A stretch of 64,000 bases of DNA, from positions 65,991,319 to 66,055,318 of the forward strand of contig CP136069.1 of assembly GCA_032622095.1 (NCBI GenBank), in the 5' to 3' direction. The notes beneath the pieces were generated by a model. The model was given only the letters and a program-made list of their open reading frames with translations, was not told the origin of the DNA and made no database searches. The position numbers were made by a program, and so were the translations under genes. This document shows, in pieces, positions 1 to 14,100 of this stretch (within the stretch, counting starts at the first letter, position 1; every line of letters begins with the position of its first letter). Source of the stretch: Siphonodentalium dalli. Lineage: Eukaryota; Mollusca; Scaphopoda; Gadilida; Siphonodentaliidae.

Positions 1-1030
1 ATGACCAGTACACATGGGGAAAGTGATACCAAACACAAACTTGATATACATACATTCCCTCTGCAATACCCCGGCCGTACCTGGGTCCATGTGTGAACAA
101 TATATTAGTGGGGGTCGCCGGGAAGCGCGTGACACTTTGAGTTAGAGTGAGGCAGCGAGCATGACGCCGTGATTGCGCATAATAATTCATTAATTATTGG
201 TATACCGGAACAGTCGTTTCAGTCGATTGATTTCTTTAGCATTGTGATGTACACAACGTACATGTCATGGGACTCATGTACGCCCATAGGTAACTTTATT
301 GTTCGTCAACATGTAGACATTTTGATTTATATATGTCAAACTATCAAAAATCAAAATGTATGCATACCCAGTACAACAAAGCTATCTATATAGTACATAC
401 AGCGTAACAGGTATAAACACTACTATAGAAACCGAAAGTGCATGTCACGTGACTTTAAATAGTTGAAGACAATGTCATTCCATCCAGTCAGCCTCGTGTG
501 ACGTCACGTATATGTCACCACAAATGATTATTATGATGACCACGCCGATTTCAGCCGAAATCGAATCGTGTCTGTGAAATTGACATGAACATGGTGTAAC
601 TTGCAACTAGTTCAGTCGGCTCATTTCCTTTAACGTGATGTCTTTGAATTGGGATCAAAGAAAAATGCCGTTTGATGAATTGTTATAAAAAACGGACCAT
701 GGTCATGTCGTCATGCACGTGGCTACATCAAACTTTCAAAAAATTTGTTGTGGAATAGCCTAGAATACATGGGTATGTTGCCTGTATTCGATCACTAGTC
801 TGCCCATACCCACCTATCTACTTACCCAAACATATACTTATGTATACAGTGTACTGGCATATTACTACGTTTGTTGATAGCTTCTAATTCTAAGTATTAT
901 ATAACACATATAACATATTCTGCTATACATTATTGGAATAATCGGAATCGGCACCTGAATCGGCCGATTGTGATCTCAAATAATCGGCAATCGGCGCACG
1001 GCTCTATTTGACAATCGGCTCATCACTAGA
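1..1030. other. Region downstream of the gene, no gene seen
   Basis: Only short open frames with no family resemblance occur on either strand. Positions 930-1020 hold a short run of diverged 'aatcggc' repeats ending 'caatcggctcatcacta', probably a transposon remnant. Nothing else is recognised. Confidence 0.5.
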
Positions 1031-1278
1031 ATTTAGTGATGCTACCCCGCACAGTGGTCTAGCATCACCAAATTGATCTGGGGACCTCATTCTACAAATG
1101 TCAGACACACTATATTCAGGCTTGCGTACGTATATTACAAAGGCACTGCAAATCGGGGGTTTTCATTTCGAATAGAATCTAGTATTGAATTGGGCAAAAG
1201 ATTAGTTGCTTGCAGTGTATGTCTGAATAACAATTTACCAGAAGTTACACATGATTAATTTCTAAATCAATGAGAGTT

Positions 1279-1454
1279 ACAATAATGCCCTAAGTAATCG
1301 ACTCTTTAACCACAGCAGAATTATGGGTAACTTTTCAGGATTTAGTCGGAAATATGGCTTGTTGCCACTAATCGGAAAGCTCTCGGTAAATCCTGAAAAT
1401 TTACCCATAATTCTGCTGTGGTTAAAGAGTCAATTACTTAGTGCATTATTGTAG
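1279..1454. mobile_element. Family A foldback MITE (Tc1/mariner-type), full palindrome
   Basis: Two arms of about 75-80 bp are inverted: CTTTAACCACAGCAGAATTA ... and its complement, with ends matching ACAGTAATGCCC / GGGCATTACTGT in better copies. The TA-CAGT termini fit Tc1/mariner MITEs. No coding capacity. It lies downstream of the gene. Confidence 0.75.
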
Positions 1455-1479
1455 CTTCTATTACCGTATGGGTTCTTTC

Positions 1480-1650
1480 TTAATCAATTGAAAATAGATG
1501 ACTGCTTTTACTGGCTTTTATGATTCAATTTAACAGCACAGCAAACAATAGGCATACATGTATTAGTGCACATTTAGGTTGCTACTAGCTAGTATGCTAT
1601 ATTGGCTACACCAAACAATAGGCATATTAGTGCACATATATGTTGCTATA
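1480..1650 (+). repeat. Short direct duplication
   Basis: The phrase 'caaacaataggcata' followed by 'attagtgcacat' and 'gttgcta' occurs twice about 75 bp apart (1543-1582 and 1613-1650), a local direct duplication in the 3' flank of the gene. No function is evident. Confidence 0.5.
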
Positions 1651-1751
1651 CCCATATCACGATTGGCTAGTCCTGTTTTTACTAATCTCATTGGTGCATA
1701 TGTTCAGTATCAATGTTATCATTTTAAAATTTATCAGTTATTTTGTTGCAT

Positions 1752-1757
1752 TTTATT
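1752..1757 (-). promoter_or_regulatory. Candidate poly(A) signal AATAAA
   Basis: AATAAA reads on the minus strand 103-108 bases after the stop of the Patched-domain gene. The surrounding minus strand is A-rich. It is the nearest canonical signal I saw, but AT-rich DNA makes chance matches common. Confidence 0.45.
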
Positions 1758-1859
1758 CTCTTGCTTTTCTTTTTGTTACTCTTTAATTACATATTTTTCC
1801 CTCTTTTTTTCAATTTTGATTTTTTAAATTGCAGTGATCTTTCTTTTCGATTTTTAAAT

Positions 1860-2150
1860 TTAGCTAAAGTTTCTGGCAATGGCCAAGCAATTTGAGAAAT
1901 GGCAAAAATTTGCCCAACATAATTTTTTGACCAGCACGGAACCTGTTAAAGTATTAATAATCACCTCGAAAGCATGATTGGAGGCAGCGAGCAGAACGTT
2001 GCTATCAACCTGACTTGGTGTAGGTGGCTTTAAGATATCGCTGAAGTGTCGGGTCGCTGACAAGTATGGGCTGGGGCCCATTAAACTAAGAACAACTGGA
2101 AGATAGACCAAGCCGTGCCATAAACCGTACAACACCACCAGGAAGAAAAC
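1860..2150 (-). CDS. Exon 17: TM12, C-terminal tail, stop codon
   Basis: The acceptor TTTCAG precedes 2150. It reads VFFLVVLYGLWHGLVYLPVV, then LSLMGPSPYLSATRHFSDIL and about 55 tail residues to TAA at 1860-1862. TM12 followed by LPV.LSL.GP is the conserved end of the family. The tail beyond about residue 820 has no recognisable domain. An alternative donor GAG/GTGATT lies within the tail, so the real C-terminus could differ. Confidence 0.9.
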   Translation of the reverse strand, partial: VFFLVVLYGLWHGLVYLPVVLSLMGPSPYLSATRHFSDILKPPTPSQVDSNVLLAASNHAFEVIINTLTGSVLVKKLCWANFCHFSNCLAIARNFS

Positions 2151-5100
2151 CTGAAATGTAAGAAGGGAGATAAATTATACACTCGCTTATTCTGGGTTGT
2201 TCCTCTTGGTGTACAACTCCAGCTAAGGGGTATAACCATTACATATACACCCGTTCTTAACCCTAAATACATCTTGAACATTGAACTTACTTTGAAGAAC
2301 ACACTGAAAACATAACTATTGCGAGCAGATACAATGTGCATCACTCTGTAACATTGAACTTACTGTGAAGAACACACTGAAACCATAACTGTTGCTAGCA
2401 GATAGAATTTATATCACTCTTTAACATTGAACTTAGTTTGATGAACACACTGAAAATATAAATGTTGCTAGCAGATAGAATGCGTATCACTCGTTAACTC
2501 TTTCAACCCGGCAGCCAGCTAAAGCCGGCATGACATAATTTACGTTCATCCCAGCAGCCCGATTTAGCGCGTAGACCACAATTTTTGGGAGTAATACACT
2601 ATTTCCAGGCATATACAGATGATTATATTGGTTAGCGAATTGTATATCCTTTGGGTGATATTCGATATCAATACTAATTGACAGTATGTACGCATACCTA
2701 ACATGTATTGCCATCAAGAGGTTTTCCGGGCCTAAATATAGACAGCACCTGTATGACGTCATAATTAATATTTTGGTGTTTACTAATATTTGTTGACTCA
2801 AAACTGCCCACAGGTGTTGTGCTTTGAGCCACATTCTGGTTTGCAAAAATTGCAAAATGTGGGAAAATATGTTTATTCGGATCAAATAACGTCTTTTTGC
2901 GTAGATTAGTACGGATCTGTCCTTGGCTTTGATAAATCAATTAGGTTCAATGAACCAATTGGCAAAGTATTTGAAACCATGCAGGATGTCATCACAACCA
3001 TGAATTATATATGTGACAGTTGCAAAGAATTGATACATACATGTACATATATAGTTGTGGGACACATTGTTATGCGAAGTTGATATCCCAGATACAGGAG
3101 ATACAGGAGATACAGCTATAGTGTATATTGGGGTTCAATGTCCCTTCTTAGTGTACCTGTACACACCTGAGATGTGTTCTATATCAGTTGGTGCGTGACG
3201 TTACCAACTGATATATAACACAAATATAACACTTACTAAAGAACGATAATATAAATATGCAGTTTGCCATATCCGACATCACTCTAAAGGTAGTATTGAA
3301 ACAACACATCATGGACACCTAATTATCCCCTGCCAGATTGAAAATTTGCGGGGGATATAGGAATGGGTTCCGTCCGTCCGTCTGTCCATCCGTCCCAAAT
3401 TTGTAAGAGTCATAACTTGAACAAATGTCAACTGATTTAAAAGATTTTTGGTATATGACTTCACCTGACCATTACCTAGAATGAGTTCGCAAGCCAGGTC
3501 CGGCCGAATAGTTTTACAGGAGTTATTGGACTTTGTTTATTATTTTTGTAGAATTTACCAAATAGCAAATAGACGAAGTCACAGGGCTCATTTCCACAAA
3601 TCACAACGGATTTCAAAGATATTTGGTATATGAGTTCACTTGACCAGTATCTATAACAAGTTCGCAAACCAGGTCCGGCCAGATATTTTAAGCGGACTTA
3701 TTGGACTTTGTTTATATTTTTTGTGTGCAAATGGACAACGTCACAGGGCTCATTTCCACAAATGTCAACGGATTTCAAAGATTTTTGGTATATGAGTTCA
3801 CATGACCAGTATCTAGGACGAGTTCGCAAACCAGGTCTGGCTGGATATTTCTCAGCAGAGTTATTGGACTTTATTTTTGGTGCAAATGGACGACGTCACA
3901 TGGCTAATTTCCACAAATGTCAGTACCTAAAATGAGTTCGCAAGCCAGGCTTTTTGACAAAATCCCACTTCTTGTTTAGCACATACTGAGAATGCAAACA
4001 TTATTGAGAATGCACTTCCCCAACTGCACAATTCGGCGGGGGATACCGCCGTCTGCGACTGCTTTTTTTACTTAGATAAAGCTGTAAATCCATGGTTCTG
4101 GGATATCTATATCTGTATATTCAGGGATGAAAGAGTTAACAATGAACTTACTTTGAAGAACACACTGAAAACATAGCTGTTGCTAACAGATAGGAGTATG
4201 AAGGCAAGAAATGTACTGATTCCACCATTTAACACGGGCGTTCCTATATCGTCCAATGTTGCTTTTGTTCTCTCTGAAAAAAAAACCTTGTTATCAGTAT
4301 AGTTTATACACAGAACGACACGATGTGTAAATGGGTTTGTCGATACGGCACGAGTGCTGTTGCGGAAGATAGAACGAGAGGCGCTTGCGCCTCGAGTTCT
4401 ATCCTTCCACGACAGCACGAGGGCCGTATCGACAAACCCATTTACACATCGTGTCATTCTGTGTTTATTACACGCTTCGCGTCCTATAATCCGTGCATTA
4501 AAAATACAGGATTAGAAGGTTTATTTAGGCTCATACGGGGCGTGTTTGTCATGTGTGATGATTCTTTTATTTAAATAGTTCCGGTTTCATGGTTGAGGCG
4601 AACGTCATGTATGTCATTTTACGTCAACGAGATGCGTATGGAACGTACGTTCCATACGGATTTGTAAATATGGAACAGCAATAACACTGTACTTCTAGGG
4701 ACATGCGTGTAATAAAGACTGAGAATGAATGGAAAGGAGGAAAATCAAATAATTTCACACCACATTCAGTGCTCTGAGAAAAAAGACCTGTCTAATTCAT
4801 GTTTGTTGTAAAGGGTGGTTCTTTGGCTTTAAAGGTACTCAATCCAATTCGATGGTCCCCATTTCATCAGATTCCAACAACAACAACATGTTTTTAAATG
4901 CCACTTCAGTAATCAGAATTGATTAATTGTCCGAAAATAATGCTAACAACAGTCAACTATAGTATAAAATTGCCTAAAACTTGTTATTTATCAACATTTT
5001 GTCAGGATCCGCTCGGCCTATTTAGTACATTTATATATATAGGTACCCCCCCCCCCAGCATGCTACAACACTCTCTCTCCCTGTTATATATACAAATAAT

Positions 5101-8100
5101 TGATATTTGTACTTATTTGTTTTATTAATGTGATAATCAAGTCACATGGTGGTTTGCGCTACAAAATGCACCTAATAATATTTGCTTTTCCCAGTATCAA
5201 AATAGGTTAATAAATATCTGAACTACCTTTCTACAAGCATTATATGTCCCAAAAAGACACATTGAAGTCATAAAAAATACACTTCGTACATAGTGTATGT
5301 GCCCCATATAAAAACAGTGCCATTTTCATTCATTGGAATTCTGGAATTGGAAACGGTTCCAGCATTATCTTAGTATGAAACTATTAAAACACTTTACGCA
5401 CTGCTTTATCTTCGTTTAATCATCAAATTTAAACAGTACATGTACCATAAATGTTTCAGGGGGAAAACAGCTATAAAGTTTCTAGACAGGTGCAATTTTT
5501 ACGAGACCATGAAACAATATAAAATTTATCGAAAATATAAGAAACAAAACACGTATTTTCAGCTCTATATCGATGAATTTATTCGGAAATCTCCTGCATA
5601 GGTATGTTTTGAGATACCTCTTACCCAATTACATACTAATTTTGGGGTTCAAATGAGCCATGTCCGTTTAAATAAATCTTTACATACTAATGATTAGTTT
5701 AATTATTTTGAGGTTGCAGTGTGAACGGGATTGCAATTAATGGCACGGTGTGAATTGAAATATGATAAAAATATTGAACATGGCTCAGATTTCAATACCA
5801 GGTTCTTACCATTTCTCGTTCCTCGGTATACCATGAATGTGTGACCGATGTGTGCAGAATAATCCACTGCTAAACCGATAGCGAGAACAGTGTTCACACA
5901 CGTAACTGCATCAATCGTTAGTCCCCACATCTGCATTGTTCCTGCAAGGTCTAGCTGGAAAACGGGAGAGAGAATGAGATAACGTGGAATTTGATTCTTT
6001 GATACATAATTACGTAATATTTTAAGCGCACGTAACTTTTCTGAGTACTGAATATTAAACTGAAAAGGGATAATTTGGTCAATCATCCAAGATCAAGCTA
6101 ATGTGCATTGAACAGTGTGTATATTTCTCAAAGTGACTACTACATGCAGCAGTAACTTCAATGTAATTAGAAACACAGACGTTGAGAATTCGCACATGCT
6201 GCTCATACAAGTGGCTTCTTTGATTTTGTATCAGCTGGAAGTGGCCTTCCATTTGAAGACAATGATTGCAGCACTACTCATATCAATAACATACATGAAT
6301 CTAACGAAGCCTATAGCCGATAAGGGAAAAATGTTGGTTTTCATACAGCACATTCCTAAACTGGAGTGTTGGGTCATTGAAAGGAATCATTCTGACTTCG
6401 AATTCAATGTTAAGATTATCTCTAGTCGATTGACTATCTATTTGGCAAACCTCATATGTCACCGTAGTAGATGATGCATTGCATTCAAAAAACAAATGTG
6501 TTAATCAGACTTTCAATTTTGAGGCACTCTTGCACACCATCGCGCGGCTAAAATTGAAAACCAGCGAGCGATCGATTGCGCACCTAGGCCAAATACAGAG
6601 AGCGAACCTGATAAAGCTATTTTCAGTGTCTACCCAGACGAGATTGGTTAATAATGTGTCCCATTTTCCGTTTTATTACCGCGTTGCGAGAATGCCTGTA
6701 TGATGCGCACAAGTATAAAGAAACAGCTTGAATGTTGTAGCAAAATATCAAATGAATTCTCCGAAACCAACATTCATTGTCGGCATACATCAAAAGGTGA
6801 GTCCTTCGTGCCACGATGATTGGCAGTTTAAGTTATTTGAGGTCACACGGTGTGACGTGTCGAATGCACTATCTGTCTGAGACTGAATGATTCGAAGCTA
6901 AAAATACATTTCTATGTATGGCTTATGACGTCACATAAATTCCTGGAAAATCAAAGCGAGACCACGTGGCCGGGAGATGTTGATATTTATTCTGTCAGCA
7001 TGGAATCGGAGTATTAAATTGATTCCTTATTAATAATTATGAATTACAATTAATATAGGAGCATGTACAATATAAAACATAATGTGTAACATTCACTTGT
7101 GCTTATGTATAGTGGATTAAGCAGTGTTAAACCATCAAAGAGATCACTGACATCAATCGTGAGTAAACTAATTAAATTTACGCGGCATTTATGAATGTAT
7201 TTCAGCTGTTTATTTTATCTTGATAGAAACCGCGCGCCTGGCCAAAACCCAGCGAGCGGGACTCTGCGCGCCTACATTTTCTAAAACTGAAAGTCTGGTT
7301 AATATACAGTAATGTCCTAAATAATCGACTCCTTAACCACAGCAGAATTATGTGTAATTTTTCAGGATTTAGTCGGAAATATGGCTTGTTGCCATTCATT
7401 GGAAAGCTCTCTGGAAAGCTCTGTGAGCTTTTATTTCTACATTTTTAGGTCAATGTTTTTTAATCTTGGCACTGATATTTAGTACCATGAGAACCTGCGA
7501 TTATGATGTCTGTCCGACTTTTTTTGTGGAGTTATTCCCCTTTTTCGGCTTAGATCATTTTTGCAAAATGCATAATTTTGTCCGAGCTTTTATTCCTACA
7601 TTTTTCGGTCAATAGGTTTAAGATTACGGTTAGGTTTGTGCACCTGCAATGGGAACTGTTATTTTATTGTTTACTGACAGTCACACCTCTAGTTGCAACT
7701 GCCATGCTTTTATAACACAGAATTCTCAGTATTAGATACAGCAATGCTCTAAGTAAGCGACTTCTTAACCACAGCAGAATTATGGGTAACTTTTCAGGAT
7801 TTAGTCGGAAATATGGCTTGTTGCCATTCATCGGAAAGCTATCGGGGAGAGCTTTCCGGTGAATGGCAACAAGCCATATTTCCGACTAAATCCTGAAAAG
7901 TTACCCATAATTCTGCTGTGGTTAAAGGAGTCGATTAATTAGGGCATTACTGTATATAATCATCTTACCAAAGTAAACATAACACAGGATAGCACCAGGA
8001 GACTCGTCCAGATATTAGCGATTAGCACCAGTGTAACAAGGAATACTGCACCAAATGCCATACCTATGTTACGGTATAGAATCTTCTGTATAACCTGGAA

Positions 8101-11100
8101 TTAGTTGAAATAATAATAGCTATACGGTCATAAAAAATACAGGTAAATATTATGGCATGGAAATGAAGGTTAGTGTCTACCTGGTGATTTAATTGAAAGA
8201 ATAACCTTGTTCTGTGACCTTGACCTTCAATGATTGGAAAGAAAATTGTGTGCGACACATTGTCTCCTCATTAGGAACAACTATGGTGAGTTTTTAAAAA
8301 GAATCCAATAAATCATCACGATGTTATGGAGCGGAACAAATAATCTTATGGACAGCTAGACAGACAGACGTTTTTTGGGGCATAAAAAGAAATAAATCTG
8401 GGGTGAGCTGAAATATTGGTGATGACAATCTAGGCATTTATTATTTCTGGCCTAATATAATTTCAGACTATGTTGTTGTTCCCATTTCAAGAACTATGAT
8501 ATTCTGTATGAGTGTCAGCTGAGTATCAGGAAATAAATAATCCAGTACTAATTAGATTGCTAATATTTATTGATAAAAGTGATCGATATTTATGAGCATT
8601 GAAGCACTGTCTACAGTAATGCTCTAAGTAATCGACTTTCCGATGAATGGCAACAAGCCATATTTCCGACTAAATCCTGAAAAGTTACCCATAATTCTGC
8701 TGTGGTTAAGAAGTCGATTACTTTGAGCATTACTGTAGTTTATCTGTACTGGGTTCCCACTTGTCGTCAGAACTAATGACAAGGCAATTTAAGGCCATTT
8801 TGCAACAATTTCAAAGGCCCTATCATCTATAATTCAATGATTTCAAGAACAATTTACATATTTCCGACTAAATCTCACTGAGAGCTTTCCGATGAATGGC
8901 AACAAGCCTTATTTCCAACTAAATCCTGAAAAATTAACCATAATTCTGCTGTGGTTAAGGAGTCGATTATTTAGGGCATTATTGTTCTGCCAAAATCAAG
9001 GCTGTTCAAGGCCCCTTATGGCAATCTAACCCTTTCTTTACCAAATACTCGTTGACGAGTATTTCCCTCGGGAAAAGTTCAGATAATGAGTTATTATAAC
9101 TTATTATCTGAACATTTCCCACCAATGAATATGAATAATTCTGCTCTTGTATTTTTCTGTCTGTTGTCCGCTTTCGTTACCTGAAGGGCTATATTTAAAG
9201 CATAATCACCTACAGTAATGCTCTAATTAATCGACCTCTTAACCACAGCAGAATTATGGGTAACTTTTCAGGATTTAGTCGGAAATATGGCTTGTTGCCA
9301 TATTTCCGACTAAATCCTGAAAAGTTACCCATAATTCTGCTGTGGTTAAAAGGTCGATTAATTAGAGCATTACTGTAGGCCTTGTATGGTCATTTGTCAT
9401 ATTCAAGCTTTTACAGCAAAAAAATCCATGCTTTCAAGGCCCTGTAGGACCCTTGCTGCACCCACGCCTAATTATAAGCACTAGGTCAAGGACATTGTCA
9501 CAGGGACCAACTTAGAGGGCGACATGGGAGACATCTTCTCCATAAAATGTACAACTTTATTTTTTTCCAGGGAGAAGTATGCATATGTCCCAACAACATA
9601 TTTAAAATGTATTTACTGATTATATAATGGGGTTCTTACTCATACTATAATGGTTTTATACATAGGCTGTTGTCTTGCATAGTACTTATTGGATCACAGA
9701 AGGGTGATGTTGGGGGTGTAAATTGAATTTCAGCCACTGTTACTTCTCCATGATAGCAGTCCACTTCTCTCTATTAATCAAACAGGTAGAAGTGACTGCT
9801 CCTAATCTGAAACCTCTAAGCTGGTCCTAAACAAAATTTGAAGTGCCGTACACGATTGAGTTGGTGTAGGACAACATGATCAAATATGATGAAAGGATAA
9901 CAGGTTGATTAACATTTATAAAGTGAGAGCTTTCCGATAAATGGCAACAAGCCATATTTCCGACTAAATCCTGAAAAATTACCCATAATTCTGCTGTGGT
10001 TAAGGAGTCGATTATTTAGGGCATTACTATACCTACCTCATTGGTTTCCCAGGATCGATAAGCTATGGAGAAATCAAAGCATCCCCCTCCAGGAAATCCG
10101 ATATCATTGACTAGACTTTCTATACCACGCATTGCTTTGATTTCTTCTGACGATCTCCCAAATATTTTAAATGTGAACTTGACTGTCGATGCCTGAAACA
10201 AGTTGGATTCGTATTGTATTCCTATTTAAACATGGCTTCAAACTTTGGGAAGTCATTCTAGATTACGTAAAAGTCATGTTTAATTATTAACTCTGTGTGT
10301 TTATTCAGATTTCCAGACCTCCAGTTACAACAAAAACTTACAAAATCTAATTTAAAGATATATAATCCGATTTAAAGTACTATTTATTTGGGTTCGGGGT
10401 AAAAAAATATTTGAACCCACCCATCAAAGCTCAGAGTTATCAGATTCAGATTTTTGAAATGTGTTATTATTTAACACATGGAATATTTGGTGGCCTGGCA
10501 AAAATTCCAAACTACTTTCAGAAATGGTACTGACATGCACGGATACCGTTATGAGAGGTCAAGGCTCCCTGTATGATCGTGCAGTGCATCAGTGGCAATC
10601 GCAAATTAATTTTTATTATAAGACGATGAGAAGTATCACCATCAACAAGAATATGGTATGTTGTGATAGTTGACGTACGAATACATACATATACTTATTT
10701 ACGAATTGGTAATCATGTTTTATTCATGAAAATAGACATGATATTTGGCACCATGCTGGTTACACGTGGAAATACTATTTGTTTACATTTGTGATAATGC
10801 TTGTTGGGGAAGTTGTAAACCACACTCGCTCATTGTCCAAACTATCAAGAATTATTTTTATTATAGGACATTTTCGGCAAATATGATATCGTGATTGGTA
10901 TTGTTGTGAGTATTTATTGGTAATAACCTAATTTGGATAACTAAATCAGCTTTTTGTGAAATTCCCTTGTTGTTGTAACTGGAAGTTACCGGGACCATCA
11001 AATCTGGTTATATATCTCTAAGGAATATGGAATCTCCACTTTCAAATGAAAGAGTCGGCCATGGTCACAATTGTGTATCATATTGTTGTAAAGATATCAC

Positions 11101-14100
11101 TTCTTGTGGACATCCATGCTTTCCTAGTAACCTAATCCAATCAGAGGGTTGGTTGCCGGTGTCAGACAGACAAATCTAATCATGATAATCCGTGTGTTGT
11201 GATCTTCCTGTCATCTGGTCTGGTTGTAAGATATCCATGAAATGTTTTATTGGGCGAATTAGTGACACATGTTTACATTGAATCTGAAGGAACATGAAAT
11301 ATCAAAGTCTTATAATTGGTAGTTTCGGGTGTCAAAAGTATAAATTATGATGTTTTATCTAGATTGTTTAGCAGGTAGGCATACTTGGGCACAGCTAAAA
11401 GTTGTTTATTATTTATATTTATTTTTTTGTTTATTTGAGATTCCATATTCCTTAACATCAGTTTATAAATTGTTAATTTTACTGTAAAAATGTTGATAAT
11501 CATATATGACAAATAAACTAGGCCTATATACAATGTATACCATTTGAATGCCATTGTGTTATTGAAAAAGTAACACAATAATTACATGTGTCCCACTAAA
11601 CACTAAAACCAAGCCTGAATTTAGTGTGTCCTACATCTGCAGAATGAGGTCCCCAGAGGGTAAATTTAGTGACGCTATCCCACACGGTTGGCTAGCATCA
11701 CGAAATTCACTATCTGGAAACCTAATTCTGTTTAGGCCTCAACTGCTATGAGAGACCTAGGATCAAATTGAAGTTCCCAAGTTGAAGTTAATGTGATGTT
11801 CAACCATCAGTCTCCTTGATTATGCATTTTATAAAACAGAAGAGAAAAAAGAAACTAAAAACAATGTTAATTTGAGACTTTTGATACTTCCAGAAGATGA
11901 TACCTAAGCAGAATGAGGTCCCCAGAGGGTGAATATGGTGATGCCAACCCACTGGGGACCTCATTCTGCAAATGTCAGATACACTAAATCCAAGCTTGAC
12001 TAAAACATAAGAATAATAATAAGCTAGGTGCCCTGAATAGATCTTATCTCTGGCCAACGGGAATGTATAACTTGAAGAGAAGCAACTACTGGCCAATGGC
12101 AACATGGACCCTAAGGCAAAAATCAATTTTGTTTTATTTTATTTGGCCACTCCCTACCCAAGAAATAGCTTCACAGAGATCACATGAGCAGACATGGCTC
12201 ATTCGAACTTCAAATTTTATCCACATAATTTGGAAGGAGGTTCATGTATAAGATAGGTTGATAAATAGACAGAACTGCATTCCCGTTCGAACTGTCATTT
12301 TTTCCTGCACGAGATCGATTTTGGCGGAAGGATAATATTGAACGAGAAGCCGCAGGCTTCGAGTTCAATATTATCCTTCCGCCAAAATCGATCGAGTGAA
12401 ATAAATATGAATACTTGCCATGGTCACAGCTCTCTTCAAGCTGTTTCAATTTTCTGCACAGAAGTGAAATAAATTATCTTTATGACCATCAATCATATCA
12501 GGATTAACAAGGAATGCTATTTACTGTTTTGGACCCAATCTTTCTGAATTCGATCATTGAATTAGTCTTTTTGTGGCATAATGACGCTGCATGTTTAAGA
12601 ATGTTTAGAGCGTATTTTATATTGACCAATGTTGGTCCCTGGAACTGGACATGCAGCGATATAACAAAAGCATGCATCCAGTAATTTCGACCTTCAAACA
12701 GTCATCAAATTGCCAAGTGGCTTTAATCAAAATAGTCTAGAATAATAAAGAAGTGCCATATAAATGTAACTAAAGTTATCATCTGGAAACCAATGAAAAT
12801 ATGCACAACAAGAGAATGATGCAGCTGATTTCTACATTTAGAGTCTCCCAAATACATAAGATTTAAATAGCTGCATACTGTTGGGGTTTAATCTGGGTTA
12901 ATAATAGATTTTGGTAACAACTCACTATTAATATTCTGTCTTGAGAAAACTCCAGATCTCCTTTATGTCTCCTTCCTGTTGGTACTGTGTTAACAAACCT
13001 GTACAGTAACTCATTAAAGTGTGTCTCATTTAAGGGAAATTTTTCTGAAAAAAATAAATCAAATAGAATTAAGCGAATTAAAAACAAATAAACAATTCTT
13101 TGGAATTTCATCACAGCTGCCCTGATTTGAAAAAATATCCTTTACTTTAAAAATAAGGCCTAAATAAAAAAAAAGACCTGTGTTTCTGGTGACCCACCCA
13201 CCCCTATTTCGGCACCCTCGACCGTTTTCATTTTATTGATTTTGCAAATTAGTATGCATTCGATTTTATTTTCCATGTAAACCGATTCATTTCCATGTAA
13301 AACGGACACATCGTGAAAACCGGAAATTATAACACACTTCAATTAGGTCACAGCCGAATCAAACTTATTTTTGTATGTGTTATTCAATAAAACAATAAAT
13401 TACACTATATTCTAAAATTATGTGCTTAGTTTATTATTTTATAGTACACTAGCAGGTTAGCCCGCCATTGGCGGCAATCGTCAGAAACATGTTGAGTCAA
13501 TGATGAGCCCGACGTTGTCCGGGCTATTCAAAAACCATATTTCAAGTCGATAGCTCCACCCGTTTCCGAGATCTGGTCTGCGCATGCGTGAAGCTGGCGT
13601 CGCACGGGCTCGGCGACCCGATAAAATTCGTATCCGGGGCAAGATACATTCACATACCAAATTTCAAGTCGATAGCTCCACCCGTTTCCGAGATCTGGTC
13701 TGCGCATGCGCGAAGCTGGTGTCGCACGGACTCGGCGACCCGATAAAATTCGTATCCAGGGCAAGATACATTCACATACCAAATTTTAAGTCGATAGCTC
13801 CACCCGTTTCCGAGATCTCGTCTGCCGGGATTTCTGAGAAGCATTATGCCTATATCCACACTAACTACCCCCCTAAGCCCTGACCTAATACTATAACAAT
13901 GATGCTGAACACTCTATTGCAGAAATGTTGTAAGAGTACTATGGCATCCAATAAATCTCTCCGCATAGGAAACCACTCAAAATCCCGTATATCTCTCTGC
14001 AGATACTAATAACGTTGAATGGTAAACAAACGCTCTTTATAGCGATGCGTCAAAAACAAACGCTCATTAAATATCAACGCTATTAACCCTGAAGTGCCGA

